A stretch of 64,000 nt of DNA from NCBI GenBank assembly GCA_017383485.1, contig JAFNXM010000004.1:1-64000 (forward strand), in the 5' to 3' direction. Made by a program: the position numbers and the translations under genes. Shown here in pieces: positions 35,120 to 45,413 of the stretch (the first letter of the stretch is position 1; each line of letters opens with the position of its first letter). The stretch is from Bacteroidaceae bacterium (GTDB taxonomy: Bacteria > Bacteroidota > Bacteroidia > Bacteroidales > Bacteroidaceae). Under the pieces are notes generated by a model. The model saw only the letters and a program-made list of their open reading frames with translations, made no database searches and had not been told where the DNA came from.

Positions 35120-36754
35120 TTATTTCACCACCTTTTTGCCATTTAAGATATAAATCCTATGAGGTGTCGACGACTTGGTATTACCTTTGAGATAATCCGC
35201 AGGAAGTCGTTTGCCATCGATAGAATAAATAGCATTTTTAACTGTAGAAATAGTTGTGTTTGAAATACCAGAAACATCAGGATTGCCCTTCGTTGTATAA
35301 ACTGCAGTTAAGTATTCATCATACTTCATGCCATCAGGCGTACTTACCCCAGTGAGTGATAATTTTACCTCGGTGTCTGCATCTCTTTCAAATTCGGGTA
35401 CTGTGATGAGAATGATACTTGCTGTTTCATCTTCGGGGTCTGCCTCGATAGACAATTTGTCTTGGCTAATTACGATTTCAGCAGGTTCATTCTGATAAGT
35501 ATATTCGAACTTCACACCATCAAATGCGATATTGCCGCCAGACTCTTGCATCCATAGCTCAATTTCTTTCACACCATCGATGCTCGCACTTGATGCAGGA
35601 GTAAACTCCGTCATTATGTTGTATTCAATCAATTCATAGGTGTAATTATAGAAGTAAGAGCCTGCATTGCCCAACTCTTCCGACAACGTCATATAACCAT
35701 TGATGTCTTCCACACCTTTGATCATGAGCATAGCAGTTGGGTAAATTTTACCAGAAGCTACCATCGTAGCCGGCGTACGAAGTTTGCCTCGAAGGTCGAT
35801 ACAGAGTATAGAGTCTTGCTCAATTGTAGAAGTCAGGTTCTCTGTATAGTAGCCATTGGCTTCTTCGCTTTCCATATCACCGTAAGTCAGCGTAGCTGTA
35901 ATAGTAGCCTTTGGATTGAGCGCCTCGTTGAAAGTGATCTTTACCAATCCCATCGTGCTTTCTGTAGGTAACCATGATTTTAGCACGTCCATACCATAGC
36001 CAGGAGTGCTTTCTTCTTTAATCACCATAGTAGGCTTTTGTGCAGCGATATATTTTGCAGTGACGTTGCCCAATTTGTCTTTGCCATCAGCGGAAGTCAC
36101 GTTTTTCAAAATAAAAGTGATTTCGTCCCCCTTTTTCAAAGCGCCGGAGTTGTAAAGTTCGAGCATTTCCTTTTTTGCTTCAATTGAGACAAAACGATCG
36201 TTGATGTGGGCTTCAACTTCCTTTTCTATCTCGCCGACTTTAATAGCACAACCTTCTGCAAAGATTGCCTTTGTAAACTCAAAACCTACGTAACTTTCAG
36301 CCGCTGAGAGCTCGCTGCCCGCTGCGGGAATGACTTCTTTCAACTCTACTGGTACAGCTTTGCCGTAAGTCACCTCTACATCGCCACCATTCATGGGAAA
36401 TGAACAGAAGATGTAGTATACAGTGCCTTTCTTTGTTCCTTTGCGCACTGTGGTTAGGGTGGTGTAGGGCGAGAAATTACCTTCTACGGTCGACACTAAC
36501 TTTGTCATATTGGCATCGGTGTAGATATCAAACACGTTATTGGATTTGAGCGAGAGGGTGATACCTTCTTCAGTCACATCCTCGGGTACGATGAATTTGC
36601 CGTAGAAATCGTCGTACATTTTGATAGGATATTTTCCACCATTCTCCATGATAAATGGATTTTCGGCAGTGCCGTTTCCTTGAGCCAAGGCTGAGGTGAA
36701 ATGGCCGAAGATACCGAGCAATAATACGATAATATATAACTTTTGCAGTTTCAT
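35120..36754 (-). CDS. Secreted Ig-like protein with sorting tail
   Basis: 544 residues. Signal peptide (MKLQKLYIIVLLLGIFGHFT) at the N-terminus. Several Big_5/SbsA-like Ig domains: EVIPAAGSELSAAESYVGFE, FTKAIFAEGCAIKVG and VKITFNEALNPKATITATLT. The end, YSIDGKRLPADYLKGNTKSS and then IYILNGKKVVK, is a sorting tail. Lacks Cys pairs and catalytic motifs; adhesive or structural. It is 54 bp upstream of the 1266-residue gene start. Confidence 0.78.
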   Translation of the reverse strand: MKLQKLYIIVLLLGIFGHFTSALAQGNGTAENPFIMENGGKYPIKMYDDFYGKFIVPEDVTEEGITLSLKSNNVFDIYTDANMTKLVSTVEGNFSPYTTLTTVRKGTKKGTVYYIFCSFPMNGGDVEVTYGKAVPVELKEVIPAAGSELSAAESYVGFEFTKAIFAEGCAIKVGEIEKEVEAHINDRFVSIEAKKEMLELYNSGALKKGDEITFILKNVTSADGKDKLGNVTAKYIAAQKPTMVIKEESTPGYGMDVLKSWLPTESTMGLVKITFNEALNPKATITATLTYGDMESEEANGYYTENLTSTIEQDSILCIDLRGKLRTPATMVASGKIYPTAMLMIKGVEDINGYMTLSEELGNAGSYFYNYTYELIEYNIMTEFTPASSASIDGVKEIELWMQESGGNIAFDGVKFEYTYQNEPAEIVISQDKLSIEADPEDETASIILITVPEFERDADTEVKLSLTGVSTPDGMKYDEYLTAVYTTKGNPDVSGISNTTISTVKNAIYSIDGKRLPADYLKGNTKSSTPHRIYILNGKKVVK

Positions 36755-36813
36755 ATGTTTGTTTTTTGTACTTGTTTGTGTAGTGATAGGTCTTGAAGAA
36801 TTAAGGGGGAGGC

Positions 36814-38691
36814 TTATTTCACCACTTTCTTGCCGTTGATAATATAGATTCCAGCGGGTAGTTCTTCCCAGCGAGTAGCGTCGTATTCGCGCTTTCTGCC
36901 TTGCAAATCGTAGATGAATTGGGGACGTTGGTCGAGTGCGTCGCCTGTGATTTCGCCAATGCCTGTTTCGCCCTTGCCTGTGTAGAGCACTGCCTTTTTG
37001 TCGGCGGCTACAATGCTGCCTGTCACTCCATCGACGAGCATCACTACCATTTCGAGCTTTGCACTGTCGGCTACTGCAACATTGCTCATCACAATTGATT
37101 CGCCATATTCATACTTATTGTTTGCTTCAGGACTGTGTGGAAATTCTCCGCTTCTGCCTTCAAACGAGGGGTAGATTTCTCGTGCTACCTCCTGGAATGG
37201 ATAATTAGTGAGGTACGTTTGACCATATTTGCCGCCGCTGCCGAATTCTCCAAATATGGGTTGTGTGTAAGAGGCCAAATAGTTGGATTGATAGGCATTG
37301 GGGATAATGACATCGTTCTCGGTTACAACGTAAATTAAGCGATAGTCGCTCTGTGCAGGAGCAAGGGCAAATTCTATTTCTGCAAAGATATTGAGCAGAC
37401 CGTCCGATAATTCCGCACTTTTAATACGAATCTCGCCTAATTGGTCTTGTTGCATAGCTTTTTCCACAGCTTCCACAAATGTACCGGCTCCGTCCATGCG
37501 ATAGTTGCCACCATTTTCCAGCATAGGGTAGCACAATTGTGTGCGGTTCACAAGGCCTATAGGGAAATTAGCAAATCTAAGGCCCTGATCATATTTGCTC
37601 ACGGTCATCACATCATTGTTGTGCACGGCGATAGGAATGAACTGGTCGCCGTAGGTTTTCTCCAGGTGCTCGATAGCAAGGACGCCCATCGGACAATAAC
37701 CGCACCATGTGCCAGTGCCTTCTTCCAACACCACTTTGCGACGGGGGATAAAGTTGACCCTTGCGATAGAGTCTGTGACACCTGCATTTTGTTCGCCATC
37801 GACCTCTGCCCAGATTTGGAAGGTTTGAAATTCGCCAGCATTACCCAAAGTCATCGCTTTGTCGAAGTTGAAATGGAATATTTCGCCAGGCTGAACGTCG
37901 AGATTGTCGTAGACTTTTGTGTCTGTATCGCCACTTTCTGCCTGATAGTGTACTGTGAATTTTTTGATAGCTTTATTCTTTGCGGTCAAATGGCCTTTCA
38001 CTTGTGCACTGCCGTCTGTGGTCATCAAAGGCATGTCTTCAGAAACGATATAGGCACCGTCGAAGTAGACGCGGATGTCGTCCAGGCACAGGATTTGTCC
38101 GTCGTAGGTTTGGTTGACAAAAGCGATCCAGATGGTCTTGCCAGCATATTCGTCGAGCGACAGTTCGTGCTCGTTCCATTCGCCGTCGAGCAGTTCAGAT
38201 TTGCCCGCTGGTTCTGCTGCGCTTTCCCATACGGGAGTGGTCGAGAAGTGCGTTTCGGGATTGCCGCCCTCGGTAGAAATGAAAACTTTCAAACCATCCA
38301 ATTTGTTGGGATTGAAAGATTCTGATTTCCATGAGAGTTTGCATGATTTTCCAGGGATGTAGATGGACTTAGTGACTAACCAGGCATTCGCCGCAGCTGG
38401 TGGCGCAAATTCCGAGCAGCATCCGGCGAAACTATTCACAGAATTGATATCGTCCATCAGTTTATAAAGCCAAGGGCGGCCTGCTGAAAAGCCAACGTTC
38501 TTCATGAAAGATGAAGGTTCCAAGTTGGCCAAATCGTACGAGGTGACCAATTGATAGCTGGCCGTAGCGTCTTGGAAGTCGCAGACGAATAGGTCTTTGT
38601 TGCCATCTACGAAATCTTGATTTTGTGCAACGGATAGTGTCGCTGTCATCGCGCTAAAAATAGCGGCGAGCATGAAAATTTTCTTGTACAT
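36814..38691 (-). CDS. Secreted Omp28-related protein with choice-of-anchor J domain
   Basis: 625 residues. Signal peptide MYKKIFMLAAIFSAMTATLS. A choice-of-anchor J (MAM-like) domain at about 30-215 (AANAWLVTKSIYIPGKSCKL, SLDEYAGKTIWIAFVNQTYD). Then VVLEEGTGTWCGYCPMGVLA near residue 315 opens an Omp28/thioredoxin-like module with WCGYC. Tail: GIYIINGKKVVK. This layout is the C-terminal half of the 1266-residue protein without its propeller and Ig domains. The CxxC resembles thiol-disulfide oxidoreductase sites but activity is unproven. Confidence 0.8.
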   Translation of the reverse strand: MYKKIFMLAAIFSAMTATLSVAQNQDFVDGNKDLFVCDFQDATASYQLVTSYDLANLEPSSFMKNVGFSAGRPWLYKLMDDINSVNSFAGCCSEFAPPAAANAWLVTKSIYIPGKSCKLSWKSESFNPNKLDGLKVFISTEGGNPETHFSTTPVWESAAEPAGKSELLDGEWNEHELSLDEYAGKTIWIAFVNQTYDGQILCLDDIRVYFDGAYIVSEDMPLMTTDGSAQVKGHLTAKNKAIKKFTVHYQAESGDTDTKVYDNLDVQPGEIFHFNFDKAMTLGNAGEFQTFQIWAEVDGEQNAGVTDSIARVNFIPRRKVVLEEGTGTWCGYCPMGVLAIEHLEKTYGDQFIPIAVHNNDVMTVSKYDQGLRFANFPIGLVNRTQLCYPMLENGGNYRMDGAGTFVEAVEKAMQQDQLGEIRIKSAELSDGLLNIFAEIEFALAPAQSDYRLIYVVTENDVIIPNAYQSNYLASYTQPIFGEFGSGGKYGQTYLTNYPFQEVAREIYPSFEGRSGEFPHSPEANNKYEYGESIVMSNVAVADSAKLEMVVMLVDGVTGSIVAADKKAVLYTGKGETGIGEITGDALDQRPQFIYDLQGRKREYDATRWEELPAGIYIINGKKVVK

Positions 38692-38725
38692 TTTGAGTTG
38701 TTTTTGCTGAGAAAAATGCCTTTGA

Positions 38726-38812
38726 AAAAAAGCTTAACCTTTTTTTAACGAGGCGTCGCGAAATTTAAAAAAGGTCTTGGCTTTTTTGAAAAAGGTCTAA
38801 CCTTTTTTGCCC
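38726..38812. repeat. Dispersed repeat locus C: one arm and two loop motifs
   Basis: AACGAGGCGTCGCGAAA at 38747-38763 is one arm; around it are AAAAAAAGCTTAACCTTTTTTT on the left and two AAGGTCT...TTTTTT blocks on the right. The left arm is lost. Confidence 0.75.
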
Positions 38813-38864
38813 CTCCTTTGAAGGCTTTTTTTCAAGGTTCGTTTTCTGCTTTTTTTAGCAACGC

Positions 38865-38899
38865 CTGCCGGCACGGACCGCGAGGGTCTGCACCGGCAG
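38865..38899. terminator. GC-rich stem-loop after the HAF-like protein gene
   Basis: Outer stem CTGCCGG/CCGGCAG with an inner GGACC/GGGTC pairing. It follows the minus-strand gene ending at 38923, so it may be its terminator, but no T tract follows. Confidence 0.4.
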
Positions 38900-38922
38900 T
38901 ATTTGCTTAGATTGTCTGTGTC

Positions 38923-40347
38923 TTATTTTACGATAAATTGTGAAGCGACATTTCCGCTCTTGCCAAATGAGGCTTTCACTACGACTACGCCCTTGGCGCC
39001 GCCAAGTGAGATCTCGTCACTCTTGCCACTTGCGATGAGGCGACCAGATGCATCATACACCGCCAATTCTTTAGCTTCGGGGGCATAGACCATATCTCCC
39101 TTGATTGTAATGTCTCGGCGGCCTTCGACGTTGTTAATGCCATCGGGAATATCGCCTATTACAACAAGGCTTGGCACCATCAAAGGACCCATGCTGGAGT
39201 TGTGTACATAGTAGCCGCAGAATACATTGCCGTCTTGCGAGTTGCAAATAATTGTGCTGGGCAAATCTTTTGGAGCTGCAGCGCCTGTGATCTGTGCGAT
39301 ATAGTCAGAAAGTAGACCGTTGAAGTTGCCCTTGCGAATCAATGCTTGACCCAAATAGCCTGTGTAGCCGAATACTGTGCCATCGTCTACGATTGATGTG
39401 CAGGCAGCCCAACCATCGATTTCTTCAGTCGTGCCTTTCTCGATATCGTATACGAAGCCGTAGGTCTTGGTATAACCATCGTCGCCCTGAGGACACCATT
39501 GGCCAGCAGCATATTTACCCTCGTGGCTGATGCTATAGACGTAGCCTGCATAGAAGTAGAGGTCTTTGTTGATATCAATATCCTGCTTGCCATAAATACG
39601 AGTCATCTCGCCATTTTCCCAAATCGCTGGTGAACGGCTACCACTGTCGTGTTCAGCAAAACCACCGAGGATTTTCGCATCGTCTGACATATAATTGGCT
39701 ACCATACCTTGACCAACTGTTTCGCCAAAGGGCAGATTTTCGTAGGGCTGCAATTTGCCATCAATCCAAACGGCGGGGCGCAATTTGCGAACTTTTCTTG
39801 TCGTTTCGCTCCACTTTCCTGTGGCATAGTTGAAATCATGTTGCTTGTAGGTGTCGTAGACGTAGCCCGTGATAGTACGGCCGTCGCCCGATATAGCTCT
39901 GGCATAACCATTCATGTCGGTGCGTTGGATTTCAAAGGGGATTTCCAAGGCGGTCCATACACCATCTTTCCAGTAGCCGGGTACGATATAGGGCTCTGTG
40001 CCTTCTTTCACTTCGCCGTTGTTGTCGTGTGCGAAGCAACCTACGACTACTCCATCGTTGGATACGTCGTAAGCATAGCATTCCTCGCCATGTTCGCTTG
40101 TGATTTGAGTGAATTCGCCTGTGGTGCGGTTCCACAAGAAAGATGTGCCGGCATAGCCTTCAGCATTGCCTGTTGCGTATTCACCATTAGGCGAAATGCC
40201 CCAAAAAGTACCGCCTGCGTAGAGATTAGCTAAGTCGCCTTCTGTGCCAGTCGTATAAACAGTTACGACTCTAGTTTGGGCAGAAAGTCCTAGTGCTGCT
40301 GTCAAAGCCAAAAGGCAGCAGAGTGTTTTGTGTAGAGTTTTCTTCAT
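38923..40347 (-). CDS. Secreted HAF-like repeat protein with sorting tail
   Basis: 474 residues. Signal peptide MKKTLHKTLCCLLALTAALG. Most of the protein is repeated short blades: GISPNGEYATGNAEGYAGTS, DVSNDGVVVGCF, AISGDGRTITGYVYD, YMSDDAKILGGFAE, the same module as the N-terminus of the 1266-residue protein. The tail (LAVYDASGRLIASGKSDEIS...) ends ASQFIVK. Upstream gene of the cluster; it has its own promoter. Function unknown; adhesion or glycan binding are possible. Confidence 0.78.
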   Translation of the reverse strand: MKKTLHKTLCCLLALTAALGLSAQTRVVTVYTTGTEGDLANLYAGGTFWGISPNGEYATGNAEGYAGTSFLWNRTTGEFTQITSEHGEECYAYDVSNDGVVVGCFAHDNNGEVKEGTEPYIVPGYWKDGVWTALEIPFEIQRTDMNGYARAISGDGRTITGYVYDTYKQHDFNYATGKWSETTRKVRKLRPAVWIDGKLQPYENLPFGETVGQGMVANYMSDDAKILGGFAEHDSGSRSPAIWENGEMTRIYGKQDIDINKDLYFYAGYVYSISHEGKYAAGQWCPQGDDGYTKTYGFVYDIEKGTTEEIDGWAACTSIVDDGTVFGYTGYLGQALIRKGNFNGLLSDYIAQITGAAAPKDLPSTIICNSQDGNVFCGYYVHNSSMGPLMVPSLVVIGDIPDGINNVEGRRDITIKGDMVYAPEAKELAVYDASGRLIASGKSDEISLGGAKGVVVVKASFGKSGNVASQFIVK

Positions 40348-40446
40348 ATGTTTTGTTTTTGATTTTGCGGATAAAATCAGGGGATTCGTCTATGTTCACC
40401 CTAATGTCGGTAAACAATAGTTTGAATCTCCTGCTATAATACGTTG

Positions 40447-40454
40447 CAAATATA
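40447..40454 (-). promoter_or_regulatory. -7 box of the HAF-like protein gene
   Basis: TATATTTG on the minus strand, exact match, about 100 bp before the ATG. Confidence 0.45.
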
Positions 40455-40493
40455 CAAAAAAGTGTTGTATCAGAGCAAGATGGAGTAATAAAA

Positions 40494-40516
40494 AAGTTGC
40501 CTACAGAGGGCAACTT
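40494..40516 (-). terminator. Terminator of the TetR-type gene
   Basis: AAGTTGCC/GGCAACTT stem with a 7-nt loop, followed on the minus strand by TTTTTTATT. Confidence 0.85.
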
Positions 40517-40522
40517 CCTATT

Positions 40523-41173
40523 TTATTTCATATTGCGTATACGATAGCTTTCCAGCAACTCGTCAATCATTGCGATGCCTTTTTCTGTACAGCATCCACG
40601 GAAATATGTAATAACGAAATTGATAAAAATCTCGGTCAACGTATAATTTTTGAGTAACAGAGGGTTGAGTGTCTTTTGCGAATTTAATTGCACGACTTGG
40701 CTCACGAGATTGAAGTCAATATCTGTGCGGAAACATCCCTGCTCTACACCTTTTTTTAAAAAACTTGCTACGTTTTCAAATCGCCTTTTTTTGTCCTCTT
40801 CGACGTATTCGTAGACAGAGGGGTAGCGTGATAGTTCGGCAAAGAAGATAGGCGAGATTTTTTCTAAATGTTTTAAGTGATTTTCCAGCACAACGAAGAG
40901 TAGTCTCAGTATATCGCCTTCAGTATTCAAGTAGGCTTCATACCGTTGCTGTTCTCTTTCAAAAGTTCGCTTTGTTGTAGCAAGTAGTAGGGTTTCTTTG
41001 TCTGGAAAAATCTGGTACAAAGTGCGCTTAGATATTTTGAGTTGATGCGCAATATCATCCATGCGTACGGCGCGAATGCCAAGTCTTTGAAATTCCAATT
41101 CGGCTGTGTCCAGCACGCGGTTGTATAATTCCTGGTGCTGTTCGGCGTATGTGTGATCTTCGTAGGTTGGCAT
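40523..41173 (-). CDS. TetR-family transcriptional regulator
   Basis: 216 residues. N-terminal HTH at about 17-63: RVLDTAELEFQRLGIRAVRM, DDIAHQLKISKRTLYQIFPD, KETLL, the TetR pattern. The ligand domain that follows is helical and unassigned. The upstream intergenic region carries a TATATTTG box and is the likely autoregulated operator, though no palindrome is clear. It could regulate its divergent or neighbouring genes; no transporter is adjacent, so the target is unknown. Confidence 0.88.
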   Translation of the reverse strand: MPTYEDHTYAEQHQELYNRVLDTAELEFQRLGIRAVRMDDIAHQLKISKRTLYQIFPDKETLLLATTKRTFEREQQRYEAYLNTEGDILRLLFVVLENHLKHLEKISPIFFAELSRYPSVYEYVEEDKKRRFENVASFLKKGVEQGCFRTDIDFNLVSQVVQLNSQKTLNPLLLKNYTLTEIFINFVITYFRGCCTEKGIAMIDELLESYRIRNMK

Positions 41174-41256
41174 AAAGAAAGTCTTTTGTTGTAGAAGGGG
41201 ATCGAGATGTTGTGCCTACTTAGCCTTGAATAAAGGCGACTTTAGTAGAGACTTCG

Positions 41257-41264
41257 CAAATATA
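41257..41264 (-). promoter_or_regulatory. -7 box of the TetR-type gene
   Basis: TATATTTG on the minus strand, 84 bp before the ATG. Confidence 0.45.
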
Positions 41265-41302
41265 CAAAAAACTATTTTGTTCGAGCGAGTTTCTTAATAA
41301 AA

Positions 41303-41329
41303 AATGCTCCACCGCTGGGGCAGAGCATT
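41303..41329 (-). terminator. Terminator of the malic enzyme gene
   Basis: AATGCTC and GAGCATT pair around a 13-nt loop; on the minus strand TTTTTATT follows. Confidence 0.8.
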
Positions 41330-41369
41330 CTTGATATAGATTTATGAGAGTCGTTTGTACGTAGCAATG

Positions 41370-43658
<2,289 letters not shown>

Positions 43659-43700
43659 AGCGGTTGATTTTTACAGTATGTTGTCTAAGTTTAGTTGGTG

Positions 43701-43708
43701 CAAAGTTA
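43701..43708 (-). promoter_or_regulatory. -7 box of maeB
   Basis: TAACTTTG on the minus strand, 42 bp before the ATG. Confidence 0.45.
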
Positions 43709-43762
43709 CGTATTTTCGCGCAAATTTCGATGCATCCATGTTATAATAATATTAAAAAAATA

Positions 43763-43804
43763 CCGATAGCAAGTAGTGGGGAAAATGCCCCGTTTTGCTA
43801 TCGG
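43763..43804 (-). terminator. Terminator of the outer membrane protein gene
   Basis: CCGATAGCAA pairs with TTGCTATCGG, with an inner GGGG/CCCC stem; TATTTTTTTAATATT follows on the minus strand. Confidence 0.88.
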
Positions 43805-43836
43805 CAATTGTTGTGTAAAAATATTTCTATTGTCTC

Positions 43837-44304
43837 TTAGAAACGGTAAACTACTGACAAACCACCATTGTAGAAACCATTGGCGTGGAAATGTTTGTCA
43901 CCGCTGAATGCCAAAGTAACCATAGGACGATAGTTTATACCAATAGTCACTGGCGCAGCCTTCAGGGTGAAACCGAAGCCTAATTGACCTACAGGGCCCA
44001 AGACGAAGGCTTCTTGGAAAAGACCAAGGCCTGCACCAACACCACCCCAGAGTTTCCAAGTAGCAAAGTTGGGTGTCCAATCGCTCCATTCCTGGATATT
44101 CCAGTTGTAGGTAGCAGATGCAGAAAAACCGTCGAATGCAAAGTAACCTAAAGTAGCATCAACGAAATTCTTGTTGTTGAAGTGATATTGATAAGCCAAA
44201 TCAATGTTACCGCCGAGGTATACTCCGACAGCATGAGGAGTCTTTTGTGCAAACGCACCCATAGATGCTACGCAAAGCACCATAGCGAGGATAAATTTCT
44301 TCAT
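43837..44304 (-). CDS. Small outer membrane beta-barrel protein
   Basis: 155 residues. Signal peptide MKKFILAMVLCVASMGAFAQ. Alternating hydrophobic strands with Gly and aromatic residues (AVGVYLGGNIDLAYQYHF, KLWGGVGAGLGLF, VGQLGFGFTLKAAPVTIGIN) and a final aromatic residue (VVYRF), the outer membrane insertion signal. It fits the Bacteroidales small OmpW/OmpA-barrel-like proteins, about eight strands. Its mRNA has a nearby promoter box and a strong terminator, consistent with high expression as a single gene. Confidence 0.82.
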   Translation of the reverse strand: MKKFILAMVLCVASMGAFAQKTPHAVGVYLGGNIDLAYQYHFNNKNFVDATLGYFAFDGFSASATYNWNIQEWSDWTPNFATWKLWGGVGAGLGLFQEAFVLGPVGQLGFGFTLKAAPVTIGINYRPMVTLAFSGDKHFHANGFYNGGLSVVYRF

Positions 44305-44393
44305 AATAATAATGTTTTATAGGTGAAACATGTGTCAAGATATCTGCTGTTCGCCCGCAAGGGTCCAATTTGCTACAGACTACCTCCACTCAG

Positions 44394-44401
44394 CAAAGAT
44401 A
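44394..44401 (-). promoter_or_regulatory. -7 box of the barrel protein gene
   Basis: TATCTTTG on the minus strand, about 90 bp before the ATG. Confidence 0.45.
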
Positions 44402-44439
44402 TGTATTCTTTTTTTATTTTGTGGAAAAATAGGAATAAA

Positions 44440-44482
44440 AAAACGAGACTTAGCTAATTTTTATAAATAGCCGTCTCGTTTG
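44440..44482 (-). terminator. Terminator of the glycosyltransferase-propeller-esterase operon
   Basis: AAACGAGAC and GTCTCGTTT pair; on the minus strand the second arm runs into TTTTTATT. Confidence 0.75.
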
Positions 44483-44545
44483 AGTTTGAGCAAAGGTTGA
44501 TATTACGAGAAAAAACCTCCTGAAAAAAAAGGTCTAACCTTTTTT

Positions 44546-44608
44546 AAATTTCGCGACGCCTCGTTAAAAAAAGGTTAAGGGTTTTTTCAACGAGGCGTCG
44601 CGAAATTT
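44546..44608. repeat. Dispersed repeat locus D: intact hairpin, C variant
   Basis: AAATTTCGCGACGCCTCGTT (44546-44565) and its exact complement (44589-44608) form a perfect 20-bp stem. After one mismatch, six A:T pairs extend it, leaving the 9-nt loop GGTTAAGGG. It abuts the esterase stop codon. Confidence 0.85.
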
Positions 44609-45409
44609 TTATTTGATCAATCCAGGGCGTTTTTTAGAACTTAATCCTTTGTAGACACCTTGGAATGCAGGGTAGGACATAGTATAGGTTTTGGGATGCA
44701 CGGGACGTCCCTTGTCAGATAGACTATGCTTGAACAACCAATCATAGGTCTCCTTTTTATAGAAAGCTCTTGCCAGCGCTCCATGATTCATGCCAGGCAC
44801 ACGATCATAGTGCAAACGTGGCGCTCCGCCTTCGCAAGCCTTCATGGCATTGACTACTTTGTCGCTTTCGCGTACTCCCACAGCTCTGTCGGCAGTGCCA
44901 TGAGCAATCCAAAGGGGGACTTGGTTCAATCCGCAGTAACTCTTTCTCGTGCCTCCGCCACACATTGCAATGCCTGCGGCGACAAGGTTGGGGTAAGTGG
45001 CTGCAAAATCGATAGTGCCGTAGCCGCCGAGGCTCATCCCCAGGACATAGATGCGGTTGGTGTCTATCTTTTTATTATTAATCACCCAGTCCATCACCAA
45101 CTTTACCTTCTCGGGCTTCCAAGCGCCACCTGGGTTCTGGGGAGCAATGACGTAGGCATCAAGGTTTCTGCCCTTTTCGATAGCATCAATAGTGCCGTAT
45201 TTGCGCACCATATTCAAGTCGCGGCCACAAAGGCTGTTGCCGTGCAGAAATATTACCAATGGTTTCAGCGTGTCTACCTTGGCAGGCTCATAAAGCCAGA
45301 AATTGTACGCTCCGCTTACCTTGCCAATCTGTCTGGTCAAGGATTGGGCTTGTACATGGAGACTCAGTCCTGATACAATAATCAAAAGAGTGAATAAGGC
45401 CTTTTTCAT
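44609..45409 (-). CDS. Secreted alpha/beta-hydrolase (esterase/peptidase-like)
   Basis: 266 residues. Signal peptide MKKALFTLLIIVSGLSLHVQ, AQ. LKPLVIFLHGNSLCGRDLN has the oxyanion HG, VLGMSLGGYGTIDFAATYP the nucleophile Ser in GMSLGG, IAHGTADRAVGVRE the acid, and MNHGALARAFY the His. It resembles the Bacteroidales PHB depolymerase/prolyl-oligopeptidase-like esterases. The substrate is not clear. The start lies 4 bp after the propeller gene stop, so it is co-translated; the stop is followed immediately by hairpin locus D. Confidence 0.85.
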   Translation of the reverse strand: MKKALFTLLIIVSGLSLHVQAQSLTRQIGKVSGAYNFWLYEPAKVDTLKPLVIFLHGNSLCGRDLNMVRKYGTIDAIEKGRNLDAYVIAPQNPGGAWKPEKVKLVMDWVINNKKIDTNRIYVLGMSLGGYGTIDFAATYPNLVAAGIAMCGGGTRKSYCGLNQVPLWIAHGTADRAVGVRESDKVVNAMKACEGGAPRLHYDRVPGMNHGALARAFYKKETYDWLFKHSLSDKGRPVHPKTYTMSYPAFQGVYKGLSSKKRPGLIK

Positions 45410-45413
45410 GAAT

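Larger units (their letters stand above)
38692..38922. other. Intergenic region with a repeat locus and a GC-rich hairpin
   Basis: Contains locus C of the dispersed repeat (38725-38810) and a separate stem: CTGCCGG (38865-38871) with CCGGCAG (38893-38899). No gene. Confidence 0.65.
44305..44608. other. Intergenic region between the barrel gene and the esterase operon
   Basis: 304 bp without a gene. Contains the barrel gene promoter box (44394-44401), a terminator (44440-44482) and the intact hairpin repeat locus D (44546-44608). Confidence 0.7.

Noticed and set aside
37441..38325. 294-codon plus-strand open frame
   Set aside because: Antisense to the Omp28-related gene; composition of a mirrored frame.
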